A stretch of 64,000 nucleotides of DNA, from NCBI RefSeq assembly GCF_024868665.1, contig NC_079900.1, forward strand, positions 23,245,039 through 23,309,038, given 5' to 3'. Of this stretch, positions 1-10,430 are shown piece after piece. Every line of letters begins with the position of its first letter. Position 1 is the first letter of the stretch. The translations under genes and the position numbers were made by a program. This DNA comes from Triplophysa rosa. Taxonomy: Eukaryota; Chordata; Actinopteri; Cypriniformes; Nemacheilidae. The notes beneath the pieces were generated by a model that saw nothing but the letters and a program-made list of their open reading frames with translations, did no database searches and was not told the origin of the DNA.

Positions 1-1075
1 GCTCGAGAGCCGCGGGTTCGCCACCCCTGCTCTATACCAAACTCATGTTTCTTTTGAGACTGAATTTACTTTCTCCCTGCGTTTTCTATACTTTATCTTT
101 GTGTTTACGTGGCTCTTTAGGTTCGTTGCCTTGTTTCTTAAACTGTGCTAAAGATAAACCCGCATGTTTATTTGTGAACTGAGTCTGAAGCAGATTTTCA
201 CGCAGCATTGTTTCACAGGAAGTGGTGGGCAGGAGATAAGTACAGTGTAGGACTCATTTACCGAAGGAAAACAAGGGATCTGATATGAGCCCAACGTTTC
301 TGCTGATGCACTGCGTCAACACTTGTTGTGGTGCCTGTAGCTATTGTGTGTTTGTGAGTGTTTGCGTAGGGTGGGCCGCCGGGGTCATGTTATCTAACTT
401 TCAAAAGCTTTTAAATCGCGCATTGTTATTGAACTCCCGACCTGCATTTCTGTTTTGACTGGTTGTCAAGGACATGAAAACGTGTTGGATTGAAAATCCA
501 GTGGGTGTGTTTACAGGCAGTATGGATGAGGTCACAGTGATGTCAGCAGAGATCCTAAGCTCTTTCAGTTTGTCCCAGTTTCACTTATTTATTGTCTTGA
601 AGCGAACCAACAAGCTTCGGGATGAAACATCAACATAACAATGTAGTGGAAGACAAAAATTTACAATACTGTGTGCTTGCACATTCTGTAAACTACATTG
701 AAAACAATGTGAACGTAATAAAAAAATCTATATAAAACTATGAACTTATGTAGTAATTGATAAGGATAAAATGCCATATACTGTATTTGAAGGTTATTTA
801 TTTATCTTTCATCTCCATGATGTACACTAAAACAACTTTATATGCATGTTTTTTGTCTTGCTTTCGTTTTACGGATAAAACAGTGTTGGAAAACAAGACA
901 AAACAGAGCAAGACAATGATTTTTGCAGTGTGTCTTCTGATTGGTTGATCTCTCGTCAGGAATTGTGGGTAGTGTAGTAGTCAGCAGTGAAATGTAGTTG
1001 TTTAAAATTTATGTCGACATGCTATCATTAGGAGCCAACAGTACTCTGGATGTAATTGTTGGGTATGATCAACAG
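1..1075. other. caskin2 intron (partial)
   Basis: No coding homology was found on either strand. The sequence is AT-rich intron. The missing first half of the SH3 domain is not encoded here, so its exon lies left of the window. Confidence 0.6.
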
Positions 1076-1193
1076 GTCATAGAACAGCACGTGGATGGAC
1101 GCTGGAAGGGTCACATCCATGACACTCTGAGAGGAACAGATCGAGTCGGTTACTTCCCACCATCCATAGTGGAGGTCATCAGTCGACGCTCAG
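1076..1193 (+). CDS. caskin2: caskin2 exon: C-terminal half of SH3 domain
   Basis: Encodes [20 protein letters not shown] and then [18 protein letters not shown], the second half of the caskin SH3 domain. The acceptor CAG|GTC is at 1075/1076; the frame also stays open upstream, so the start is inferred from where homology begins. The donor is CAG|GTGCGA. It starts in phase 0 and ends in phase 1. The first half of the SH3 and the ankyrin repeats must lie left of the window. Confidence 0.85.
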
Positions 1194-4100
1194 GTGCGAT
1201 CATACAGCGTGCTCTCTAACTGGTCAATGTGACCTTTTTCTTGCCTTTTTTTGAATCCGTAACATACTGACAGATTTAACTCCATCCTCCTGGCACTTCC
1301 CACGTAAATAATATTCATCTCTAACCTCCATCCGCTTACATTAACCCTCTGCTCCTGTCATGTCTATGTTGTCCTGTAGGGGGCACCCTGTTACGACACG
1401 CCTCTCTGCCCTCCCAAAGACAGCAGCTCTCCAGATGCGCTCTTGGCCCCAGCTTGAGTGTGAGCGGGGGCGGTGCGCCTCAAACCGACGACTCCTACAC
1501 TCTATACACCCCTAACCCTCACCTGGTACTCCCCCACACCAATGGTCTGAGCACTAACACAGGTATATTTCCTAACTGTCGTTTCACACGCGAGAGTTTG
1601 GTGCGCAGTGTTTGGTTTGTTTTGTTGATGCGAGTCAGTTTTCAGAACTCAGTTGAGTGCTATAGTTTTAGGTTGTGTTTACACTTGTATGTGGGTCCTC
1701 TTGGTTAATTTGGTCCAGACCAAAAAAAGAAATGAAACATGGAGTCCTGGTTTGCTTAGCCTTCACACTGGCTTTTTAACAGGGTCAAAGACGTTAAGAT
1801 GTCCCTATCAAAAGAAATGTACAAAAGTGATTTTATGTCCATAGAAAGCACATTAAACGTAAGGAAAATGTCTACTTTATGGTTTCAACTAAGTTTTTTG
1901 GAGAAAAAATGTCAAAATTGGGTTGAATTTATGTTATATTGTCATTCAGTGTAACACAATATTTATGTACAAATTCAAACAACATGCTTATTCTGACTTG
2001 TACATATTAAAATATATAAAAGAATAATGGAGCATATTACATTTCATGCGCTTTACAGGTCTCCTCAGATGAGCACCTTCAACAAGATGGTATGATTTAT
2101 TAGGGTCTTCATGAAATGTCTGGAACATATTTTGCTTAAAAACACTCAATGGCTGTGTAAACAAAACCCTTCTTGCCTCGTCAAAAACAGCTATGCTCAC
2201 AGCAACCCGTTTTGGTGCATGTCTCTTTAAATGATGATGAGTTACAGCGAACCCCACCCCCTTTCCGTCCAGCGTGTCAAAACGAAACTAACCCCAGTGT
2301 TCGACCCTGTTCATTAGCAAAACAAACAGCTTGCCGCTGCTAAACATATTAACGCACATAATGTATTAACAATCATACAGCTAAACTTTAAGTTTAACAC
2401 TGGCTTTGAATGTTCTATTTAGCCTGTGGCTGACTTAGCTCCCTTCGCTATCATATGCTAACGTTATCCTCCTATATATACGGTACATTTACGTCAATTC
2501 AGACTTAATAAATATTACTTACATCGGCAGTTTTGTCTCGTTCAGTCGGTCTCGATCCCTCTTGAGGAACAACTTTGAAGTTAATCCTGCTTGTACTGTC
2601 CCAGGTTGAAAAAGCACTCCGGCTTGAAGTGATTCGCACAAACAAGCAGGTTTTTACTTATGGTTTCTGATGGATTTCCACTCAAAATAAAATAAATCCA
2701 CTCCTGTCTCTTCCTAGGTTTGGACTCTGTGCAGCGACTACATTGCTTGTTGTCCACGAACTTTAGCCATGGCGTCACGTACACCGCTGTCACTTGTGAA
2801 AACAACAATGGCGGAGCGCGGTGGGTGGAACTGTGTAGATTAAGGGGCGGTAACATTATAATAAAATCCGCTTTGGACGTCACAATCGGAGCGAAATCTG
2901 AACGGCTCGATTTCTCACATGCTTGCAGGGAAAGGCACACCAAAACAAACTTACTGGGTTCTTATTTTTCACGTTTTCTGGGTTGCTAGATGCACCGGGG
3001 ACCCGATTATAGCACTTAAACACAGAAAGAGTGGGGTTTTCATCTGATGTCTCCTTAAAATGAGTAAAATAACAAACGTGGAAAACCTAGGATAGTGGCA
3101 AATTTAAAAAATATAAAATTACAATTAATTAGCATTTGGGGTGAAAGTAATTAATCTTTTAATATGTCATAAATTGATTTTTGTTGTAAATATGCTTGAC
3201 AACATTGTTACACTGAATGACATTCTAGTGGGCGTCTTCTGTAAATCAGGGGAAAATGTATTATATTTATTTTTTGCTCAGAAAAACAATTAATTTAAAT
3301 TAATTTGCAATTAAATTAAACTGAAAACATTTTCATTTTTTTAACAACAATTTAAAGCAGTATTACACTTATTGTTTTTATGCTTAAACCTTTTTTCGTC
3401 TTTGACCCAACACCGAACCTTAAGAGACTGAACCTAAAGGCATTAGGATAAGCTCAGTGTTCAGCTTTTATGATGTGTATTTTTTTGTGACTGAACTTAA
3501 AAAACATTCAAAACATTATGCTGTCCTAAATGCATACATTGTCTGTGTGTGTGTACACGAGGTGGTATCCCATGTATGGTTCAGGTCAACAGTTAATTTT
3601 GGACCTTGAGTATATGTGCTCATGATGAGGTTTTTATGGAACAATATCTTGGCATATACTGTAAACACTCTACATTGGCACACACTGATCTGAAGTCCCC
3701 CCAACCCCCACTTCAATACTGAGGCCAGTGGCCCAAAAAGTGTTTGTGTCTGCTAGGTGGGTCTCCAAGAAGCCTCTCCCAGCACATAACCCCCAGCATG
3801 GATGACGTCTGGGTTTTGAGGAACGCCCGTGCTGGTAAGATTCGCTCTTTAGTGGCGCCCCCTACTGGCTGTCCCCCTCCCTGCTGCAGACAGAACCTCT
3901 GATTTTCCTCTGGAGGACGTCATCCAGACTCAGTTGGTGTGCCCCCTCCAACTGAGCATTTGAGTATCCCTGCCATTCCTGTAGCAGAACGTAGGTTGTG
4001 GGTCATCCGTGAACCCCGTCACCCCATCGCGTGCCTGTGGCTTTATCCTGCTACCCCATCCTGCCTGCTGCTTTGGTAGAAACCCAGCCCCCCTGGCACA

Positions 4101-7100
4101 GTGGGCACAGTGTACTCGCGGCTGTGGGCGGCACACTGGCATGGTAGTACAGACGGCTGCTGTGATCCTAGTTCATATCACAGTCACTCACCGCTCTCAT
4201 ATTATGTCACTCTCTTCTAGCTGGAGACAGGAACAGCGTGGGCAGTACCGGCAGTGTGGGCAGCACCCGCAGTGCAGGCAGCGGACAGAGCACAGAGAGC
4301 AACAGCGCCCCCAATGGACCACACCAACACAACACTCCTCCTGACACCAGCAAGATAACCACGGTTTGTGCAGTCACATTCATGAATTCTTAATAGTGTA
4401 CATTGGAATCAGCTCTTGGAACATTTATTCTTATTTTATGCAGACGGCACCTTCTGTTGTGGATGTACCACAACCAGACCACAACAAACACGTGGACACA
4501 GCCGCAGGTAATGTGAAATATTATATACAAACAACACAAGCACACACGTTAACATGAGACGTGACGTAAGAACGTGTGTTATATATACATTTTTAAGGTG
4601 TTCCTCGCAGGCCTGTGCCGGCCACACAGAGGCCGGGTGAGCAGGGTTTCTCGCAACAGTTTGTGCGTCCTCAACAGCTGCTGGAGGGCAAGGTTAGACC
4701 CCACACCCTTACACACTACACCATGAACTAACAATAAACAATTATAATAGGATTTATAAATCTCGGTTTTACATTTGTTGTCAGGATGCTGAGGCGATCT
4801 ATCAGTGGCTGAGTGAGTTTCAGCTGGAGCAATACACTGCTAACTTCCTTAATGCTGGCTATGATGTGCCCACAATCAGCAGAATGACCCCAGAGGTACG
4901 AGCAGAACTTTAGCACGATGTGATGTTCATTCAAGTTAATATGGATGATGGATTATTAACGCATCTCATTTTCAGGATCTCACAGCTATCGGGGTGACTA
5001 AACCAGGCCACCGTAAGAAGATTTCCCTGGAAATCGGAAACCTCAGCATTCCAGAATGGCTGCCAGAGTACATACCAGTAAGTCACAGGACATTTTCCAA
5101 ACGGAAGTGAGCATCCCTATGCCCCACTCCCTTTGAAGGGCTGAGCCCTTGACGTGAATCCTTTGAAGGGTGTAGGGAATTACTGTCTCTCGTGTATGCG
5201 TTTGGAACTCTCTTCACAAAGGGAATGACTGGCCAAATGTTACCTTGACAACGCCGAATCCAGCGCTCGTTTGTTGAAAATAAACAACATTTTTAATACA
5301 CCTTGTTTTTTCATTCCACTTGGTATTAATAAAGGAAATATATGATAAAGGAAACCTATAAACAAGTAGCTATTTTTAAACATATTAAACATACTTTCCT
5401 ATAAACTAAATTCTCTTTTAACGATCTTAAATCATATTCATCACTGACAAAAATAGTGTAAAACACATACAAACTAAATTATTGTACTTACATTTGTATG
5501 TAACGTCAAAATCCTGCTCCATATTTGCTTCAAAATGCGTCGCGAGAACTCGTAATCAAAGGTCACGTGATCACAAATGGAACTCACTTCCTTGAAGTGA
5601 CCATGCCATCTACCCTTCGCTAACAGACTTTTGAAAGGGCCCTTTGCGAAGGGATTCAGGTGTTCACTTTTGTTTGGAATGCCCCTAAAAATGGCATCCC
5701 CTTCACGTAGTGTCCTTCAAGGGCGCATAAATGACGTTTGGAAAATGCCCACAGTGTGTTATAGCCTGCGTTCACACTTGTGGGTCTTCAGATTCACTGA
5801 CGGTTAATCTGTTCTTCTTTCCTAGCAGGATCTTGGGGAGTGGTTAAGTGCAATAGGTATGCCTCAGTATCATAAGAAACTCACAGAGAATGGCTATGAC
5901 TCGATAAACATCGTCCGAGATCTCACGTGGGAGGACCTGCAGGAGATTGGCATCACCCAACTAGGTGAGCTACTGTAACTCATCCCTGGAGCTTGTGTCT
6001 CGCTTTGCCTTTGTAACATGTATGCGTAGTAAGAAATCTATGTGTTTGTGTTTGTCAGGCCATCAGAAGAAAATGATGCTGGCCGTAAAAAAGTTGTGTG
6101 ATATACATAAAGCTCTTCTGCAGTCCGAGTTGGGGCAGGGCACACTGCGGCGCAAAACCCCCGCAGCCCTGGACCTGCTCACCATCGAGCCGCCACCTGA
6201 AAGCGGCGACCTCCCCTCGCCCCACACGCCCAAAATGCTCACTTTCCAAGACAGCGAGCTGAGCACTGAACTACAGAGCGCCATGGCCACCCACTACGGT
6301 GGTTGTCAGGATGGTCTGGCTATCAAGAACGCAGTAAGTATGTCCGTCAGCGATGAGAGCATTGACGCTCGCTCCCGAGGCTCCGGACGTTCCCAGGAGA
6401 CCCCCAACACTCCCTCCTCCTCTTCTTCGGCTGCCACTCCTTACAGCCGCTCCCGTGAGAGCTTAACAGGCACGGACAGCAGTCCTGCTAAGGAGCGGAA
6501 CATTCCAGAGGGCCGCGACCAGGTTCCGCGCCCTCAGCAGCTGCTGCTTGGCGTGTCCACGGGCTTTAAATACCCTGCGGTGCCTGCCAAACCCAAACTG
6601 GGCTCTGCTCCCTCTCTGCAGAGTTCCCCGGCTCAAAAAGCCCTCAATTATCCGCGTGTGCATTGGAACAGTGCCACGCTTGACCGTCAAGTCAAGAACC
6701 GCACACAGAGTCTGACTCGCTACGCTTTGTCGGACGGAGAACCGGATGATGATGATGATGACGAGGCGATTCATCTAGCTAGTGTCGCCATGCCTTCGTA
6801 TGCCACGCTGAGCAGGAAGGCCGCTCGCGGCCAGCTGGCGCGACTTCAGTCTGCCTCTGAGCAGTCCGTCAGCCGGAGTCAGTCGTTCGCTATTAGGGCT
6901 CGCCGGAAAGGTCCTCCACCCCCGCCACCTAAACGACTCAGCTCTGTCAGCAGCAGCAATGCTAGTGGAGAAACTGTTTCGGACGTGCCAGCGCCACCTA
7001 TTGGAAGAGTTGAGAATAGTAGCCTGAAGACCATCGCAGCTGCATTAGAAATGGTTTTACCTACCTCCACCCCAGAGCTCTCTCAAGAGAACACTACCGC

Positions 7101-10100
7101 TTCCTCCATCTCTTCCGAAGGGACCAGAAGACGAGCTCTTAGTCAGAGCGAGTCCAACCAAGCCCTCCAACCAAACAGAGAGACGGACAAAGCAACAAAG
7201 TTGGATTCAGAAGGAGACAACGGGAATAAGGATAAAGGCTTGGAGAGCTCATCCTCACCTCAGAACAGCTCCAGCGATTGTATCCCGTTTGCAGAGGAAG
7301 GAAACCTCACTATCAAGCAAAGACCTAAAATTGGCGGACCCCTGAAGACTGAGAACAGCACACAATCTCCCGAAAAACCCAAACCGAAAACTCCTGAAGT
7401 TCCAGAGTTTAACCTGAAAGAGTCAGACACGGTGAAGAGACGTCAGAAGCCAAAGGAGCAGCCCAACTCAGCATCCGTCAGCAGTGCAGACAGCTCGCTG
7501 GTCTCAGAGCAAATACAGACTCAGGACACAGTGAAACTCCGAATCAGTGAAACAGAAATGAGTCTGCCCTGTCTGGGGCCTTCAGCCAAACAACTGAAAG
7601 CACCTCCACCTCTTGCCCCCAAACCTCCCAGTCCCCTGAATCCAACCCGGCACACCTCAGTGAATCCTCAACCTGCCGCTACAGGTAAAGCCTGTTTATG
7701 TTCATTCTGCTACTGCTAACACAAACCAGTTTAGACTTTCTACCTGCCTACAGCAGTGGTTCCCAAACCTGGTTCTCCGGCCCCCCATCCCCCCCCTCCT
7801 AGAATGTTTTAGATGTCTCCCTATATAGAACACCTGATTCTACCATCAGACATGCTCTGACCGTTGGTTAGTATATTAATTAATCTCCCTAATAAACACA
7901 CTAACCTGGTAATGATTTGAATCAGGTGTTCTATATAGGGAGACATTAGCTGCGTCTGAATTCACTCATTCTCTATTCCCTATATAGCAAATGCTCAATA
8001 GTCCACTATATGGGGAAGAAGTGAATGAAATCTTATAAATGTATTAACTGCCAGTGACGAACAATGTGAATGAGCAATAAATTTGTTCAAGTATTTATTC
8101 ATCTTTTTTAATGTTAGTTTAAAAATTCAACTATGTATGTAAGCTCTGGTCCATTAATATTGACAAATACAACTTTGATTTTAAATAGTAAATTTATAAG
8201 TAAAATATACCTCAGTCTAGTCTTGTTCAATTTACCTTTGAATAAAAAATAAATAAATTAGGGCCTTAATGTTATGTCAGTTTTTTATCGTGACGTGACA
8301 ACACTAAAAATGAGTGAACGATTTCGGATACTGATGTAATATATCCTGCGTGTGACAGTACTGTCACGGACATTCGTCAAAACGCTTATATTACGCCTGT
8401 GCGGCTTTATAGATTGCTTCATAAAATGGTGAAGTTCATTTTTACCTTATTTGTCAAGTTTTTGTATTAGTTTTAAATAAAGAGAACAAAACAACTGTTT
8501 GTCACGTTTATTTACTATTACGTTTATTATGTTAATAAAATTATGGTAACACTTTAGTACAGGGACCAATTCTCACGATTAACAAGTTGCGTATTAGCAT
8601 GCATATTATTAGAATATTGGCTGTTTATTAGCACGTATAAAGCACATATTCTTCATCCCTAATCCTACCCAGTATCTAAATCTAACAACTATCATGCTAA
8701 CTATTAATAAACACCGAAATGGGAGTTTATTGAGGCAAAAGTCATAGTTAATGGTTTGTTAATGGCGAGAATTGGTCCTTAAAATAAAGTGTGACCAAAA
8801 TTATTTCATATATTTAAAATTGAGCACCACTGTCTATAAAATTAATTAAATCTGTTTATTCTCAAAAACTAGAAAATAACTGTCAACAAGAACAAACAGC
8901 CATATAAACATACAATCATGGCATTAACGGTCACTCTCCACCAGCTGATTCTAATCAGATGGTTGATTCGCGATATATCATGGGAAATAGTGAGTGAACA
9001 TTGGATGTACACTCAAAATCAGAATGCATTGTGGGTAAAAAGAATGTAGGGAATGAATTATTCACTCAGAATTTGGACAACACTACAAAATGGAGGACAC
9101 ACGATATAGTGCACTATATAGGAGATACAGGGGCAAATTCAGACACAGCTATTGAAAACGTTCTGGGAGGGGGCCCGGGAGGACCAGGGTTGGGAACCAC
9201 ACTGGCCTACTACAGTTGTGATTTATAATGAAATAGTTGTTGTAATTTGCATGTTTTTAAGGTTGAAGTGTACAGCATTTATTTTCTGGTTCTGTCCGCA
9301 GCAGTCGGCTCCAGCGTGACTCTGAATGTTGTGCAGAGCGTCGCATTTGCAGCGCCTCAGTCTCCCGTCCCGTATCCTCCACCAGCAGAGAGCACAGGTC
9401 AGTGTGTGAGATCTGTGGAGGCGTCTCAGGGCTCGACGCTGGTCCAGCAGAGACTGGACAAGACCAGCTCAACTCTGGAGGAAGCTCTGAGGGCCGTGGA
9501 GAGAAAACTCACTCTGGAGCACAACACTGACGGGTTAGAGAAACTTTACAGAGCATCCAAACCAACCAAAATTCACACATGTAGAACATTTTGCAAGCTG
9601 TAAAAAATGGTTCCAGGTGCACTTTCTGATTTTTGATGGAGTATAACCAACAGAACATTCAAGAATTTAACAAAAATGTTAAACAAGTATCTTTAAAGTC
9701 CCCGTGAACCGGAAGTTGCGATCGTTATTTAATCCGTATTTTGACGCATTTCCGAGTGAAATGGAATTTCTAATGAGAAAAATGGTGGGCGTTGTTTTCG
9801 TCTTTCTCTGCGATTTGATTGGATGCATAAAACAGCTGTTGCATTTTGAAATGGAAGTTGAAGGGGAGGAGTTAACGGATACTCTGCCCAAGCCGTCTAA
9901 CATACGTCATTTAAGATGGAAAGTCATTACAGGAAGGAAGTGCATTTTCAGATTTTAACTGAAGATTATGAGGGCACAAAGAGAATGACCCACATTGATA
10001 AGTTATTTACTATAAACGCTGCAATATTTCATGAAAAAATATGTATTGTCATTTTTAATTTCACTGGGACTTTAAGACTTATGTTTGTGTGTAAAATGAA

Positions 10101-10430
10101 AAACTGAATCAGGAAGTGCACCGTTGTCTACATCTTGCGCAACCATATCTCTTTGTATCTCATATCTCGCAACATTTATCTCTTCCTTGAAACACAAATG
10201 AGTTGCCAGTCAATCACAGTAAATAATGGCATCACATTAGTTCTGGGTGTACTGTTCCTTTAAATGTCTGATTCATCGCTCTGAAGTAAAAGTCAGTCGA
10301 ATTAATTCAGGTCTTGTGTTGTCTCTCGTGCAGTGTTTCTCATGTTGTGAAGTCTGCAGGGAACATTCTGGATGACATTGGGAACATGTTTGATGATCTA
10401 GCCGATCAGTTGGACGCTATGCTGGATTAA
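1076..10430 (+). CDS. caskin2: Caskin-2, C-terminal part (12 exons)
   Basis: Caskins are multidomain scaffolds (ankyrin repeats, SH3, two SAM domains, proline-rich tail, conserved C-terminus); SAM domains polymerise. Only the part from mid-SH3 onwards lies here. Exons: 1076-1193, 1380-1562, 3757-3834, 4221-4363, 4444-4507, 4598-4692, 4785-4895, 4976-5077, 5829-5964, 6059-7684, 9302-9533, 10334-10430. Together they make 994 codons plus a stop, and all splice phases agree. Paralogue choice: [18 protein letters not shown] in the SH3, [19 protein letters not shown] and [12 protein letters not shown] resemble mammalian CASKIN2 more than CASKIN1. The C-terminus [20 protein letters not shown] is the family signature. 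Neighbouring nherf1 and rab37 match the CASKIN2 chromosome band in human. Exon borders were predicted by eye from GT-AG sites and homology. Confidence 0.93.
1380..1562 (+). CDS. caskin2: caskin2 exon: Ser/Thr-rich linker after SH3
   Basis: The acceptor TGTAG precedes 1380 and the donor ACACAG|GTATAT follows 1562. Phase 1 to phase 1. It encodes a low-complexity linker ([15 protein letters not shown]..., ending ...TNGLSTNT) with no domain. It is placed in caskin2 by phase and position. Confidence 0.75.
1940..3222. mobile_element. DNA transposon candidate with THAP-like gene remnant
   Basis: A 17-bp inverted repeat, TGTCATTCAGTGTAACA, occurs at 1940 and, inverted, at 3222. Between the copies is a broken THAP-like coding segment on the minus strand. 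This lies in a caskin2 intron (1563-3756). THAP domains are used by several DNA transposon groups (P, Kolobok, ISL2EU); which one applies here cannot be told. No clean target-site duplication was seen, so the ends may not be exact. Confidence 0.55.
2520..2757 (-). pseudogene. THAP-like zinc-finger fragment, frameshifted
   Basis: On the minus strand the frame reads [38 protein letters not shown] and [17 protein letters not shown]. The spacing Cys...W..F...VCANHF...CF resembles the C2CH THAP-like module repeated in fish genomes. After GQYK a stop intervenes, but another frame continues as [19 protein letters not shown] up to a GTAAGT near 2516. An indel at about 2584-2588 therefore breaks the frame. 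It is most likely part of the surrounding transposon, not a host gene. Confidence 0.55.
3757..3834 (+). CDS. caskin2: caskin2 exon: linker with DVWVLRN motif
   Basis: Encodes [20 protein letters not shown] then RNARAG. The DVWVLRN stretch corresponds to the EIWVLRK motif of caskins. The acceptor is CTGCTAG and the donor GCTG|GTAAGA, phase 1 to 1. Confidence 0.85.
4221..4363 (+). CDS. caskin2: caskin2 exon: Ser/Gly-rich linker
   Basis: Encodes [20 protein letters not shown] followed by [13 protein letters not shown], matching the [14 protein letters not shown] region of CASKIN2. The acceptor TCTTCTAG ends at 4220 and the donor is ACG|GTTTGTG. It ends in phase 0. Confidence 0.9.
4444..4507 (+). 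CDS. caskin2: caskin2 small linker exon
   Basis: A 64-nt exon encoding [21 protein letters not shown]. The acceptor ATGCAG ends at 4443 and the donor GCAG|GTAATG follows. Phase 0 to 1. No motif is present; support is phase continuity and good splice sites. Confidence 0.75.
4598..4692 (+). CDS. caskin2: caskin2 exon leading into SAM1
   Basis: Encodes [20 protein letters not shown] then [11 protein letters not shown]; VRPxQLLEGK immediately precedes SAM1 in CASKIN2. The acceptor is TTTTAAG, phase 1 to 0. Confidence 0.88.
4785..4895 (+). CDS. caskin2: caskin2 exon: SAM domain 1, first half
   Basis: Encodes 37 residues, [37 protein letters not shown], the first helices of SAM1. It is flanked by TCAG| and |GTACGA, phase 0 to 0. 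Confidence 0.95.
4976..5077 (+). CDS. caskin2: caskin2 exon: SAM1 end and SAM2 start
   Basis: Encodes [20 protein letters not shown] then [25 protein letters not shown] is the end of SAM1 and WLPEYIP the lead-in to SAM2. The acceptor is TTCAG and the donor GTAAGTC, phase 0 to 0. Confidence 0.95.
5091..5747. mobile_element. Inverted-repeat element in caskin2 intron
   Basis: The ends are CATTTTCCAAACG at 5091 and its inverse CGTTTGGAAAATG ending at 5747. Inside each end are further complementary CCCTTTGAAGGG-like blocks (5125-5175 and 5620-5735). There is no coding capacity. It begins only 13 bp after the splice donor at 5077 and fills most of the 751-bp intron. Confidence 0.65.
5829..5964 (+). 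CDS. caskin2: caskin2 exon: SAM domain 2
   Basis: Encodes [45 protein letters not shown], most of SAM2. The acceptor is a tandem TAGCAG, so use of the upstream AG would start the exon at 5826 and add one Gln. The donor is CTAG|GTGAGC, ending in phase 1. Confidence 0.95.
6059..7684 (+). CDS. caskin2: caskin2 large exon: end of SAM2 and Pro/Ser-rich region
   Basis: This 1,626-nt exon opens with [13 protein letters not shown] (end of SAM2). A long, probably disordered region rich in Ser, Pro and Lys follows. Recognisable CASKIN2 blocks in order are [71 protein letters not shown] and [12 protein letters not shown]. There is an acidic run DDDDDDE near 6746-6766 and a polyproline run near 6912-6929. 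These are plausible SH3-binding stretches (inference). The acceptor is TTTGTCAG and the donor ACAG|GTAAAG, phase 1 to 1. Confidence 0.95.
7949..9149. mobile_element. Second-layer inverted-repeat element
   Basis: Ends GCTGCGTCTGAATTC at 7949 and GAATTTGC-type inverse (AAATTCAGACACAGC) ending at 9149. Subterminal CTATATAG-rich sequence lies near both ends. It lies wholly inside the 7754-9204 element. Superfamily unassigned; the target duplication is unclear (TTA left, TAT right). Confidence 0.5.
8545..8796. mobile_element. hAT-type MITE (GGTAACACTTTA family), innermost layer
   Basis: A 252-bp element beginning GGTAACACTTTAGTACAGGG and ending TAAAGTGTGACC, flanked by a perfect 8-bp duplication AAAATTAT (8537-8544 and 8797-8804). 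A second, inverted copy occurs at 46176-46427. Confidence 0.85.
9302..9533 (+). CDS. caskin2: caskin2 penultimate exon
   Basis: Encodes [20 protein letters not shown], then a Pro-rich piece, then [21 protein letters not shown], matching the QQRLEQTSSSLAAALRAAE block of CASKIN2. The acceptor is another tandem GCAGCAG, so the alternative start at 9305 drops the Ala in frame. The donor is CGG|GTTAGAG, ending in phase 2. Confidence 0.93.
9693..10075 (+). mobile_element. TTAA-flanked MITE, family A copy 1
   Basis: Ends are TTAA-AGTCCCCGTGAACC and CACTGGGACT-TTAA. About 383 bp. Similar full copies are at 49483-49886 (same strand) and 63601-63993 (inverted). TTAA duplication suggests a Kolobok- or piggyBac-mobilised family (inference). 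It sits in the last caskin2 intron. Confidence 0.85.
10334..10430 (+). CDS. caskin2: caskin2 last coding exon, conserved C-terminus
   Basis: Encodes [31 protein letters not shown] and a TAA stop at 10428-10430. This helix is the most conserved C-terminal motif of caskins. The acceptor is CGTGCAG. Confidence 0.97.

Larger units (their letters stand above)
7754..9204. mobile_element. hAT-like non-autonomous element (outer of three layers)
   Basis: The left end CAGTGGTTCCCAAACCTGG is matched by the inverted right end (CCAGGGTTGGGAACCACACTG) at 9204. Flanks are GCCTACAG on the left and GCCTACTA on the right, a 6/8 target-site duplication. Within it is an internal inverted pair ATCAGGTGTTCTATATAGGG (near 7820 and 7920) and two further elements. 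It fills most of the caskin2 intron 7685-9301. Confidence 0.7.

Noticed and set aside
4009..4344. 111-residue open frame on the + strand
   Set aside because: It spans intron sequence and reads the caskin2 exon 4221-4363 in the wrong frame.
6055..6774. Antisense open frames opposite the large caskin2 exon
   Set aside because: Shadows of the real coding strand with no recognisable domains.
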